Origin: Neomoorella thermoacetica
GTDB lineage: Bacteria > Bacillota > DSM-521 > Neomoorellales > Neomoorellaceae
Assembly: GCF_001875325.1 (NCBI RefSeq)
Contig: NZ_MDDC01000016.1
Coordinates: 1-64,000 of the forward strand
DNA: 64,000 nucleotides
Reading direction: 5' to 3'
The position numbers and the translations under genes were made by a program. Positions within the stretch are counted from its first letter, which is position 1. The number at the start of each line of letters is the position of its first letter. Below the pieces are notes generated by a model. That model was given only the letters and a program-made list of their open reading frames with translations. It was not told the origin of the DNA and did not search any database. Of the stretch, positions 8,473-15,673 are shown piece by piece.

Positions 8473-10251
8473 TTAAACCAGGCATTGACTGTTCTGGAAT
8501 GGCTGTTTGGCGTCTACATCTTCGAGCCCTGGATTCTCCGCCGAAGCAGCAGAATCCGCATCCCTTCCGAACTTCTCGTCCTCGCCGGCCGGCATGGGTG
8601 CCAGCAAGCCGTAACCGAAGTACATCCCCCTCCCGAGAAGGACCGGCCCCCGAACCGGTTCCGCAAACTCCAGGATAAGGTGCATCCAGACGTTCTCAAA
8701 GTACCGTGTGCCGAAGGCGCGAAATTCATGAACCGACGGCGTTCCCTTGAGGGCCCCGAGGGAGCGGTATGTGACTCGCCGGGCAGGCGGGAGTCCGAGA
8801 ATTTCTAACTGATCGTTTACAATCTGGAGCACCGAAAGATTCTTTTTGGGAAAACGCGGCAAAATAACCGGGGTGACGCTCGCCCAGACGTGTGAATTCT
8901 TGCACCAGCGCCACCACTCGAGGGTCATTGGCCCGGCCACGTTCGCCTTCTGCCTGTAATGTTCTCCACCCTTTGCTTCAGGATGAAAGCTCCGCCCGTC
9001 ATCGCCGAAAACATATCTGAAGTATGGCTGCTCCTCCAGGGGCTCCACAAGGAAGGAGATACGCCGGGCTCCCGGCCAGACGGTCCCGGTATTTTTTACC
9101 CGGCCGAAGTCGAGGTAGAGTTCGTTTTGGGGGGCAAGAAAACTTATAAAGGCGTCATAAATGGCCTCGACGTTCTCGCGGCTGATCCCTTCGCTTGCCG
9201 GGAAGAGCAGGGCAAAGCCCTTGATGGTTCCATCAGAATACCGGAAGCCCACGTTCGCCAGGGGAACGAAAAATGTATGGGGCAGCTCTTTAAAACACCC
9301 CTTTCCCGTAGCGTAACCCTCGATATCGGTATGCGGAAAGCGCTTCCCCAGGCTGGTTACGGCACTGGCTAAAGAGGCGTGTACCGCCTCGGCGAGAAGG
9401 CCGCTCCAGGTAATAGGAAGGGATGGACGCACGCGAAAGCGAGCCACCGCGGTCCGGGCAAAGGCATTCCCATCTCCTTTTACGGGCTGGTCCCACATAT
9501 AGCGTGCCAGCGGTGCGCCAATGAATGTCCTCATGCTGATTTCGCGTGCCTCTGAGGGCTTCATTGAAGTATCCCTCAAGAAGGCGATAACCCGCCGGTA
9601 CTCCCGGTCGAGGTCGTCAATACGTCCCGGAGCAGGAACACGGAGTGACTGCAATGCAAGTTGGCCTCCATAAGGGGTGCCGGTTTGTTTGAGGGGCCTG
9701 AGGCAAGGCCCGTTCCGGTAGGGCTCCTCGATCTCCGCTACGACGCGCACGGCGACCGAACTCCAAGTCGTACCCAGGTAGGGGACATCTTTCGCCAGGT
9801 CGGCCAGTGCCTCCCGGATGTCCCCTTCCGGGTCGGATTGCCACGCATAAAAGAGGGGCCGGTCGATTATGCCGATGGGACGCTGGCGGGGGACACGGTA
9901 CCGCGCCCCCGGGTCGTACGGGGGAAGGACAATTTTATTGCCTGCGTTGCCGATCTTGTAGTTCACCGGAACAAAGGTGTGAAGGACACCGGAATCCAAA
10001 AGTTCCGGCGGCGCGTAAATAGCAGGGGGTTCCTGACTTTCAAGCCACTCCAGGGCGCGGCGGTAGAGGGGGTATTGGAGCTTGGGGACATACTCTTCGG
10101 CGCCGGCGTCGTAAACGCGGGTTTTGGCCGCCGTCGCCACCAGTGCCATGAAGAGGCGGTCCGGGTGCGGCGGATATTCAAGTTTGTCCTTTTGTCCTCC
10201 GGAACCCGTGACCAGGTTATTTAAGTAGTCCACCCTGAAGATGAAGGCCAC
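8473..10251 (-). CDS. csb2: Csb2, Cas5-Cas6 fusion of type I-G Cascade
   Basis: A protein of 592 residues from a GTG start after GGGGGGAG. The N-terminal part has a RAMP-like beginning with PPHPDRLFMAL. Near the C-terminus is a glycine-rich loop, GRGMYFGYGLL, typical of RAMP/Cas6 RNA-binding folds. In type I-U/I-G systems Csb2 joins the Cas5 role (5' handle binding) with Cas6 repeat cleavage. Its likely substrate is the CCGCCT/AGGCGG repeat hairpin of the adjacent array. The catalytic residue is not obvious by eye. It lies 16 nt downstream of csb1 in the same operon. Confidence 0.85.
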   Translation of the reverse strand: MAFIFRVDYLNNLVTGSGGQKDKLEYPPHPDRLFMALVATAAKTRVYDAGAEEYVPKLQYPLYRRALEWLESQEPPAIYAPPELLDSGVLHTFVPVNYKIGNAGNKIVLPPYDPGARYRVPRQRPIGIIDRPLFYAWQSDPEGDIREALADLAKDVPYLGTTWSSVAVRVVAEIEEPYRNGPCLRPLKQTGTPYGGQLALQSLRVPAPGRIDDLDREYRRVIAFLRDTSMKPSEAREISMRTFIGAPLARYMWDQPVKGDGNAFARTAVARFRVRPSLPITWSGLLAEAVHASLASAVTSLGKRFPHTDIEGYATGKGCFKELPHTFFVPLANVGFRYSDGTIKGFALLFPASEGISRENVEAIYDAFISFLAPQNELYLDFGRVKNTGTVWPGARRISFLVEPLEEQPYFRYVFGDDGRSFHPEAKGGEHYRQKANVAGPMTLEWWRWCKNSHVWASVTPVILPRFPKKNLSVLQIVNDQLEILGLPPARRVTYRSLGALKGTPSVHEFRAFGTRYFENVWMHLILEFAEPVRGPVLLGRGMYFGYGLLAPMPAGEDEKFGRDADSAASAENPGLEDVDAKQPFQNSQCLV

Positions 10252-10267
10252 TTTTCTCCCCCCCTAC

Positions 10268-11581
10268 CTACTCGCGCGGCGTGCCACCGGCCAATTGCGG
10301 GCAAATCTCATAAATATAACTGGGAGCAACGGGTACTTTGAAAACAAAATTCGTCTTTTCCTTGAGTTCTTTTTCGTCGAGCTCGAGCAGCAGGCACTCC
10401 TTTGTAAAAGTGAGGTCGTATTTCTGCGCGTCCTCCTTAGCACACTCGTAAAGTTCTTTCATGAGCCCCGGGTCCAAAACGAAATCCTCCCTTTGCCCCG
10501 GCCCGGCAAGGTACTCGGCCCTGGCAGCTCCGTCCCGGGGAATGAGGGTTGCGCGCGAACGAAGCTTTAATGTGCCCTGGGACAAGTAGAGAGCCAGGAG
10601 GTAGAGGCCGAGGGAAGCGAGAACTACCCGTCCCGCAACATCGCGCTCGTGGGCATAGGGAACCTGTCCGCCGCTCCCGGGCGGGAAATAAAGTTTCCGC
10701 AAGGAAGCAAATTTCAAAACCGCCTGGTAGAGGATTTCCTCGACGCTCACGTAACCGCTGTCTTCCTCTATAGTAGGGAGAATGTGTCCGAGGCCGAGTT
10801 GCGAGAGTTTTTCTTTGCTCGGCTCTTTTCCCTTCGGCGCCGAGGCGTTCAGGGGGTCGTAACGGCTCTGGGTGCGGCCCGCTGTAAAAAGCTGCTTGAG
10901 GGCTTTTATAATTTCGGGGCCGCGTATGGGATCCAGTTCGCGTTCCGGCAAACTGCTCACCACGCCGATGATCGTAGCCTCCATCGCCCGTTCGAGTTTG
11001 GCCTGGGCGCGCTGGAAGCGCCCTTCCGAGCCTGCAATCTGCATGACCGTTTCGTCCGCGTGGGACGCCCACCCGCCAAAAAGGAGCGTATTCGGCGACC
11101 ACCGGTAGAGAGGGGTAGCGTAGAAAGTATCCGCTGAGAGGATCTCCTGCCCGATGGGAGAAGCAAAAAAGGGCTGTCCATCGAGCTTAGAAAATTTAAA
11201 ATACCCATCGTAGATTCGGTGCGGCGCATCATACTGGGTGATGAGGTAACCTGTTACCCCTACCCGTACCCCTACTACGGGAAGGTCCAGGTCTTTAACG
11301 CGGTTGCGCATGATTTCCTCAAGGCGGTTGGCCTGGGAGGGAATAGAATCCATGAGAACCGTAAGCGCCATACCTTTTTCCGGAATACGCCGGACCGCAA
11401 AATGCCTTGTCGGGGTTTGCCGTCCACCACGGCCATCCTCACCGGTAGAGTATGTGGGGGGCTGCACATCAAAACCGCTCTCGAAGGGACTTAACTTTTG
11501 CGACACCATGACCCCGGCTGCCGTACCACAATCGGACAGGTCAGCCTTTAACCGTTCATAAAGGGTTGAAACGCTTTGCAT
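10268..11581 (-). CDS. csb1: Csb1, Cas7 backbone subunit of type I-G Cascade
   Basis: The first cas gene, about 437 residues, starting at the ATG at 11581 eight bases after AGGAG. The longer reading frame to 11713 would include promoter sequence and is rejected. It matches the GSU0053/Csb1 type in size and features: the opening LYERLKADLSD, GVRVGVTGYLITQYDAPHR, and a central segment with YATPLYRWSPNTLLFGGW. Csb1 is the Cas7 subunit that polymerises along the crRNA spacer. It is followed closely by csb2, cas3 and csb3. Confidence 0.85.
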   Translation of the reverse strand: MQSVSTLYERLKADLSDCGTAAGVMVSQKLSPFESGFDVQPPTYSTGEDGRGGRQTPTRHFAVRRIPEKGMALTVLMDSIPSQANRLEEIMRNRVKDLDLPVVGVRVGVTGYLITQYDAPHRIYDGYFKFSKLDGQPFFASPIGQEILSADTFYATPLYRWSPNTLLFGGWASHADETVMQIAGSEGRFQRAQAKLERAMEATIIGVVSSLPERELDPIRGPEIIKALKQLFTAGRTQSRYDPLNASAPKGKEPSKEKLSQLGLGHILPTIEEDSGYVSVEEILYQAVLKFASLRKLYFPPGSGGQVPYAHERDVAGRVVLASLGLYLLALYLSQGTLKLRSRATLIPRDGAARAEYLAGPGQREDFVLDPGLMKELYECAKEDAQKYDLTFTKECLLLELDEKELKEKTNFVFKVPVAPSYIYEICPQLAGGTPRE

Positions 11582-11612
11582 GATATAACTCTCCTTTCTG
11601 AGAAGGTTATTT

Positions 11613-11641
11613 AAGATAACATAAAGCATGGGATATGTCAT
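11613..11641 (-). promoter_or_regulatory. Predicted cas operon promoter
   Basis: On the minus strand, -35 ATGACA (11636-11641) and -10 TATCTT (11613-11618) are 17 nt apart, about 30 nt upstream of the csb1 start. The -35 is close to consensus and the -10 is weak (4 of 6). A degenerate-repeat motif lies immediately upstream (11647-11680). The spacer between the boxes shows a partial match to a spacer-like sequence at 12448-12463. Confidence 0.45.
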
Positions 11642-11646
11642 TAAAC

Positions 11647-11680
11647 ATCCAGCAAGGGACCTCGAAAAGTTGCTGCCCTG
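11647..11680 (-). repeat. 34-bp direct repeat, copy next to cas promoter
   Basis: This 34-bp stretch matches 12218-12251 at 29 positions by eye, in the same orientation. Both copies contain a segment related to the CRISPR repeat (GTTGCTGCC here, AACGTTGCCGCC in the other) followed on the minus strand by TCCCTTGCTGGAT or TCTCTTGCGGGAT. It abuts the predicted cas -35. It may be a fragment of an old array or a duplicated operator. Confidence 0.6.
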
Positions 11681-11689
11681 AAGAAAACA

Positions 11690-12044
11690 CCAGGCAGGTA
11701 TAAAGCGCGGCAATCCTCCGGCCGAATGCTAGACAAAGAGCTAAAGCCAGGACATCGAGGAGCAGGGGCGTCAGGACAAAAGAGGCCCAAGGCCGGCAGC
11801 AACCCGATGATAAGCACACCCGCTTTCCAGTAGACCGCGATTAACCGAGTCTAAAGAAAAAGAGGGCGACGTAAACGGCCATCATACTGCTGCGTTTTTT
11901 GGTTTTCTCTGCGACGGCACTCAGGAAGGCCAGGCAGGCCACCAGTAAGCAGGCCAGGAAAATCACCGTAACAAAGGGGGTAATCGCATGCATCATAGCA
12001 AAGTAAATAGCGGCGGTGGCGGCGGGATTGGCCGTGTTTACCAT
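11690..12044 (-). pseudogene. ABC-2 permease remnant
   Basis: The start at 12044 reads MVNTANPAATAAIYFAMMHA, closely resembling an internal segment of the intact permease at 15674-16555 (MVHTANPTASAASYYAMMQA). The match continues past a deletion with YWKAGVLII then LLPALGLF, before a frameshift into TPLLLDVLALAL. The N-terminus, several helices and the C-terminus are missing and the frame is broken at least twice. It is therefore a decayed paralogue lying between the cas operon and the degenerate repeats. Confidence 0.7.
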
Positions 12045-12148
12045 GTCAACCCCTCCCCTCTCCCTCCGATTTTTACAGGGTTAAAATACCATAAAAAACA
12101 GGGCTTGTCAATTTTTTATTAGTGAATTAAAGATACATATAAAACTAA

Positions 12149-12184
12149 AAAAGCCTGCCAGGACGAATCACGTCATGGCAGGCT
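12149..12184 (-). terminator. Rho-independent terminator, minus strand
   Basis: The inverted repeat AGCCTGCCA/TGGCAGGCT has a 9-bp stem and is followed on the minus strand by TTTTTTAG. The only minus-strand material upstream is the run of degenerate CRISPR repeats and the small membrane-protein gene, which suggests these are transcribed as one unit ending here. Confidence 0.75.
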
Positions 12185-12217
12185 CTTCTAATACTTGCTC
12201 CTTTGGGTATTTGTTCT

Positions 12218-12251
12218 ATCCCGCAAGAGACCTCGAAACGTTGCCGCCCGG
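12218..12251 (-). repeat. 34-bp direct repeat, distal copy, CRISPR-repeat-like
   Basis: Partner of 11647-11680. It contains AACGTTGCCGCC, identical to 12 bases of the CRISPR repeat core, but the remainder of the repeat is lost. In the minus orientation it is followed by a spacer-like sequence and then the terminator at 12149-12184. Confidence 0.6.
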
Positions 12252-12313
12252 ACGGATATTACCGAGCAGTTAAAGCTATCTTTCTGGCATGCTAATTTCT
12301 TTAACTCGCTAAT

Positions 12314-12350
12314 GCTTCAACGTTGCCCCTCAGGCTCAACCTATCCAGAG
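12314..12350 (-). repeat. Degenerate CRISPR repeat
   Basis: The first 14 bases on the plus strand (GCTTCAACGTTGCC) are identical to the array repeat; the rest (CCTCAGGCTC and onward) has diverged. In transcript orientation the conserved part is the repeat 3' end including the crRNA handle GTTGAAGC. Confidence 0.6.
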
Positions 12351-12466
12351 GAGTAAAATAAATTTTATATTCCTTCTTTAGTACCTATGGTATCATGTTT
12401 TACTACATATATTGTACCACATTCACAGTTAATATTTAATTTATCCCAGATATCGGATGCTTTCCT

Positions 12467-12575
12467 GCTTCAACGTTGCACCTTAATGAAGGCAGTTATA
12501 AACGAATGATTATAGCGTCTTCCTTAAGCTTCATACGGCTTCAACGTTGCCGCCTCTGTAGAGGCGGATAAGAAT
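12467..12575 (-). CRISPR. Relic mini-array: two degenerate repeats around one 34-nt spacer
   Basis: The repeat-like unit at 12467-12503 is exactly 37 nt. It keeps GCTTCAACGTTGC and ends TATAAAC, with a changed but still pairing stem (CCTT/AAGG). The unit at 12538-12575 is 38 nt with stem CCGCCTC/GAGGCGG. A 34-nt spacer (12504-12537) lies between them, which is the normal spacer length of the main array. Both keep the GTTGAAGC handle on the minus strand. It sits 16 nt downstream of the stop of a small membrane-protein gene on the same strand. Confidence 0.75.
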
Positions 12576-12591
12576 TTTATGCAGTAAGTTA

Positions 12592-12915
12592 TCAAGTTTT
12601 CGTTTCTTTTTCGCAGCATATACCTAACGCCATTATATTAAGTATGAGTGTTATTACAGCAAGTATTACGGCAACCCATATTAACGTGCCGATTGTATCC
12701 ATGAGTGCCGACCAATCTTGAATTTGTACTCTATGATTAATTTCGAACAGCTGTAAACACAGTGATGCTACACAAGCACTAAAGCTAACAATAATGAAAC
12801 GAAAGCAGTTTTTCACTGCATACTTTCCGGGGTGCTTAATAGCTAAAATGGGAACAATCCATGCAATAAGTCCAAGTAACAGACTTCCCAGATTCAGAAA
12901 ACTTGTTGTTGACAT
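12592..12915 (-). CDS. Small membrane protein of unknown function
   Basis: A protein of 107 residues with a good ribosome site (AAAGGAG 6 nt before ATG at 12915). It has three to four hydrophobic segments: about 8-26, 40-57 and 77-97. The C-terminus is short and charged (CCEKETKT). I do not recognise the family. It is enclosed by degenerate CRISPR repeats (12467-12575 downstream, 12986-13020 upstream), all on the minus strand and upstream of the cas operon. That position is typical of CRISPR-associated accessory or toxin genes, but nothing in the protein itself shows such a function. Confidence 0.65.
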   Translation of the reverse strand: MSTTSFLNLGSLLLGLIAWIVPILAIKHPGKYAVKNCFRFIIVSFSACVASLCLQLFEINHRVQIQDWSALMDTIGTLIWVAVILAVITLILNIMALGICCEKETKT

Positions 12916-12985
12916 TAACTTTCTCCTTTCATACTACTTATTTTCGAGTTACTGCGCATTTTAAACATGTTGCGCCTTATCTTTG

Positions 12986-13020
12986 GCTTCAACGTTGCAC
13001 GACCTCCAGGCTGGGATATA
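12986..13020 (-). repeat. Degenerate CRISPR repeat
   Basis: It begins GCTTCAACGTTGCA on the plus strand, identical to the array repeat for 13 bases, then diverges (CGACCTCCAGGCTGGG). It lies directly after the 3' end of the 60-codon gene at 13021 and upstream of the small membrane-protein gene. Confidence 0.6.
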
Positions 13021-13203
13021 TCATTTGGCCAGATCCTTCAGGGCGCCCTTATTTTGTTCAATGAAGCGTCTCCCGGCGGCTAACCAATCGCGCACTTCCA
13101 AATCAAACTTGCTTTGAATATAGGCCAGTAACTCCGCCGCCTCTTCCCTGGACAGGGAGGCCACTTCCGCCTTCAACCGTTCCAGATTGCTGTTCATAAC
13201 CAT
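13021..13203 (-). CDS. Small helical protein of unknown function
   Basis: Sixty codons, starting at the ATG at 13203 or 13197, with AAGGGGG upstream. It is charged and helical, and includes ERLKAEVASLSREEAAELLAYI followed by WLAAGRRFIEQNKGAL. The style recalls small antitoxin or adaptor proteins but no family is recognised and no toxin partner is next to it. It ends exactly where a degenerate CRISPR repeat begins. Confidence 0.5.
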   Translation of the reverse strand: MVMNSNLERLKAEVASLSREEAAELLAYIQSKFDLEVRDWLAAGRRFIEQNKGALKDLAK

Positions 13204-13304
13204 TACTCAAGGTCCCCCTTATGACTTGTAACTCATTTTCGCGTCCGCTATTTGCCCTTATTATACCACACCCCCCTGGCGTTGCCTTCCCGTTTTTAGA
13301 AATA

Positions 13305-13500
13305 CTACAACGGTTTCTGCCACCGGCCGCCAAAGGGCACCCGGAAGTCCAGGTGCAAGCGCGGTGGAAAGACCGGTGTTCCCCACCCGGCCGATACCCT
13401 GGCCCGCCTCTACCCTCTCTCCCTGCCGCGCACCGATGGTGCTCAAGTGACTGTTGCGGGTTTCAAAGCCACCCCACCCCCTTCGATAACCACGTAACGT
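13305..13500 (-). pseudogene. Peptidase M23 (LytM) C-terminal remnant
   Basis: The minus strand reads NSHLSTIGARQGERVEAGQ, then IGRVGNTGLST. After a frameshift it continues LHLDFRVPFGGRWQKPL and a stop at 13305. This is the typical end of a zinc metallopeptidase M23 domain, in which HLSxxxVxxGxxVxxGxxIGxxGxTG precedes the HxH motif. Only the last third of the domain is left, split by a frameshift, with one HxH histidine replaced. It is a dead fragment in the 13204-13674 gap, where nothing else was seen except the promoter of the next gene. Confidence 0.65.
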
Positions 13501-13634
13501 CCCGCCTTGCTTTGCCCTGTATACATTCCTTAGGTACTTACATAACCCACTATTCACCAACACGTTACTGGATAAAGGTGCTCGAAAAAACTTCCTGCCC
13601 GAAAGTGAACTTTTCGAGGCGCCGCCGCCCCTTT

Positions 13635-13640
13635 TATAAT
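13635..13640 (+). promoter_or_regulatory. Candidate -10 box for the ECF sigma gene
   Basis: A perfect TATAAT lies 35 nt upstream of the GTG start at 13675. No good -35 is seen at the right distance; the region 13612-13617 (TTTCGA) is weak. Autoregulation by the ECF factor is possible but cannot be shown. Confidence 0.35.
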
Positions 13641-13674
13641 AGAGGGGGCTCCCAAAACCAAAGGAGGGGCAGAT

Positions 13675-14268
13675 GTGGATGATTTGATCAAGCGCTGCCA
13701 GCAGGGCGACGTAGATGCCTTCAGCATTTTGGTAGAACGTAACGGCGCCAAAGCAGTTCGCACAGCCTATCTGATAACAGGCCGCAGGGATATGGCTGAA
13801 GACATCGCTCAAGAAACCTTTATCCAGTGCTATCGGGATATCAAACGGTTGCGAAAACCAGAAATGTTCCAGGCCTGGTTCTATCGGGTCCTGACCCGGT
13901 TAAGTTGGCGTCATACGGCCAAAGAAAAGGGCAAGGTTTCTCTTGAATCTCTTGCTGACAGCGACAACAAATTCCTGGTTAATGACACGAACCTTGCGGA
14001 AGCCGTGGAAGCCAAACTGAAGCAGGATATAGTACAGAAAGCTGTCGGCCGACTTAACACCCCCCTGCGGACCACCATTGTCCTCTACTATTTTAACGAA
14101 CTCTCGATCAAGGAAATAGCTCATGTACTCGGATGCCGGGAAGGCACAGTCAAATCACGCCTGCACAACGCCAGGAAACAGTTGGCCCGTGAACTCAAGC
14201 AATATGGCCTGGAGCCTTCTTCCCAGGATGAGAGAGCATACCTCGGCCAAGAAGATGTAGTTCAATAA
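13675..14268 (+). CDS. ECF-family RNA polymerase sigma factor
   Basis: A protein of 197 residues from a GTG start 5-6 nt after AGGAGGGG. Region 2 is clear (AYLITGRRDMAEDIAQETFI), as is region 4 (TTIVLYYFNELSIKEIAHVLG followed by REGTVKSRLHNARKQL). The arrangement is that of SigW/SigM-like extracytoplasmic-function factors. A DUF4367 membrane protein follows 22 nt downstream and is the likely regulator. The target genes are unknown. Confidence 0.9.
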   Translation: MDDLIKRCQQGDVDAFSILVERNGAKAVRTAYLITGRRDMAEDIAQETFIQCYRDIKRLRKPEMFQAWFYRVLTRLSWRHTAKEKGKVSLESLADSDNKFLVNDTNLAEAVEAKLKQDIVQKAVGRLNTPLRTTIVLYYFNELSIKEIAHVLGCREGTVKSRLHNARKQLARELKQYGLEPSSQDERAYLGQEDVVQ

Positions 14269-14290
14269 CCAAAAAAGGAGTGTGAGGTAA

Positions 14291-15070
14291 ATGCAACTTG
14301 AACAATGGCTGCGTGCGGCTTTGGCCAGCAAAGCCGCAGAAATCGAACCCGCACCAGACATGTGGGAGCGGGTTAAGACTGGAATTACCGCCCCGGGACA
14401 GGAGCGCCGAATAATCATGTTGGGCAAGGTTGCCGCGGTAGCCCTGTGTGGATTACTTCTCGCAGGTGGCTTAACCTTCGGTGTTTCGCCTCAAGCCCGG
14501 GCCTGGGCCACTGAAAAAATCCAGGCCATTGCCGCCTATAAAATTATAAGGACAGACGCGGGATATGCGGTTATCAAAGAAGAAGTCGCATCAATGAGAA
14601 TAACAGCTATAGAAAAACAGGAGGTGAAAGCAGCTAAACCCGTGGACAATAACTTGACACCCATGGAAGCCGAAGCCGCCGCCGGATTTCCTGTCTCGCT
14701 GCCTGCTTACCTGCCGGACGGCTATGAGCAAGTTGGCATCAGTGCCAACAAGTGGGACAACGGTAAGGGCATTGTGCAGGTCCTTTACCGGACCCCGGAT
14801 CAACAACACCCTGGCTTAAACCTGATGCTGACTGACGACCAGAGATTCCTTAAGGGTGGTGACGCCATAAAAGAAGTCAAGATGGGAAATAAAACGGCGT
14901 ATTGGTCCGAGTTTCCGGTAGTTAATGTAGGTGACCGCAATGCCGAACCTGCGGTAAAAGCCGGGCACATGCTCAAATGGGAAGATAACGGTATAGTTTA
15001 CATGTTACGGGATAATAGTAGTGAATTGTCCATGGACGAGATGTTCCGGATTGCCGCATCAATCAAGTGA
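14291..15070 (+). CDS. DUF4367 membrane protein, probable anti-sigma partner
   Basis: A protein of 259 residues with a cytoplasmic N-terminus, one transmembrane segment at about 43-64, and an extracytoplasmic C-terminal part. The motif FPVSLPAYLPDGYE followed by a beta-rich stretch is typical of DUF4367 proteins encoded after ECF sigma genes. It probably restrains the sigma factor encoded just upstream, but no zinc-finger anti-sigma motif is visible. RBS AAGGAG. Confidence 0.75.
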   Translation: MQLEQWLRAALASKAAEIEPAPDMWERVKTGITAPGQERRIIMLGKVAAVALCGLLLAGGLTFGVSPQARAWATEKIQAIAAYKIIRTDAGYAVIKEEVASMRITAIEKQEVKAAKPVDNNLTPMEAEAAAGFPVSLPAYLPDGYEQVGISANKWDNGKGIVQVLYRTPDQQHPGLNLMLTDDQRFLKGGDAIKEVKMGNKTAYWSEFPVVNVGDRNAEPAVKAGHMLKWEDNGIVYMLRDNSSELSMDEMFRIAASIK

Positions 15071-15110
15071 AGGTAGTTAAAGCCGCAAACCCCCCAGCTA
15101 TAGCAGAATC

Positions 15111-15152
15111 AAGGGGTGATAACGCCATCGTGGACGGCTATCACCCCTTTTT
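15111..15152 (+). terminator. Rho-independent terminator after the DUF4367 gene
   Basis: AAGGGGTGATA pairs with TATCACCCCTT, followed by TTTTCC. It ends the sigma/DUF4367 unit. Confidence 0.85.
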
Positions 15153-15470
15153 CCTCTCACGGGTACCCCTGATCCGCACCCTGACGGTGTACAATACGTC
15201 CGGGGTCTTAGCGTCCGTCAGGTAGGTGTCCCGCCAGGTTTTTTCCTGCCGCTAACCGGACCAGCAGGGGTAAGTACGATCTCGTCGCCCCGGAAGGAAG
15301 CATCGTCGGGGAACTTCACCCCGGCTTCTTCCGCGTAGCCGCTGCTCCAAACGATGATGCGCACCCGGAAGCCGGAGAGAGCCGGGTTGGGTGATCTCGC
15401 CGGAGCTGGAAAGCGGCATTACTACCGTCAGGGTCTGCCAGATAAGATAGCGCAATATTTCCAGAAATGG
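15150..15470 (-). pseudogene. Unidentified decayed coding sequence
   Basis: A minus-strand frame reads GFRVRIIVWSSGYAEEAG then VKFPDDASFRGDEIVLTPAG. It shifts frame in an A-run near 15240 to continue TWRDTYLTDAKTPDVLYTV. The amino-acid composition is protein-like across the shift, but no start, no ribosome site and no family were found. From 15480 to 15673 I see nothing identifiable. Confidence 0.3.
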
Positions 15471-15673
15471 TCCAAATCCCTCATAATAAAAAGGAGCGCA
15501 CCGGTTTTCGGTACGCTTTCGAGCTGTGCAGTTAGAACTCGTATCATTAACAAAAGTCGTCGGTATTTCAACTAGGGGGTAGTTATCCATAGGTTTAACT
15601 AATTTACAGAGGCACTGTTATTTTAACGCTGCTGTAGTCTAGAGCGCGAAAAGGGTTTAGCGCCGCTGTTGGC

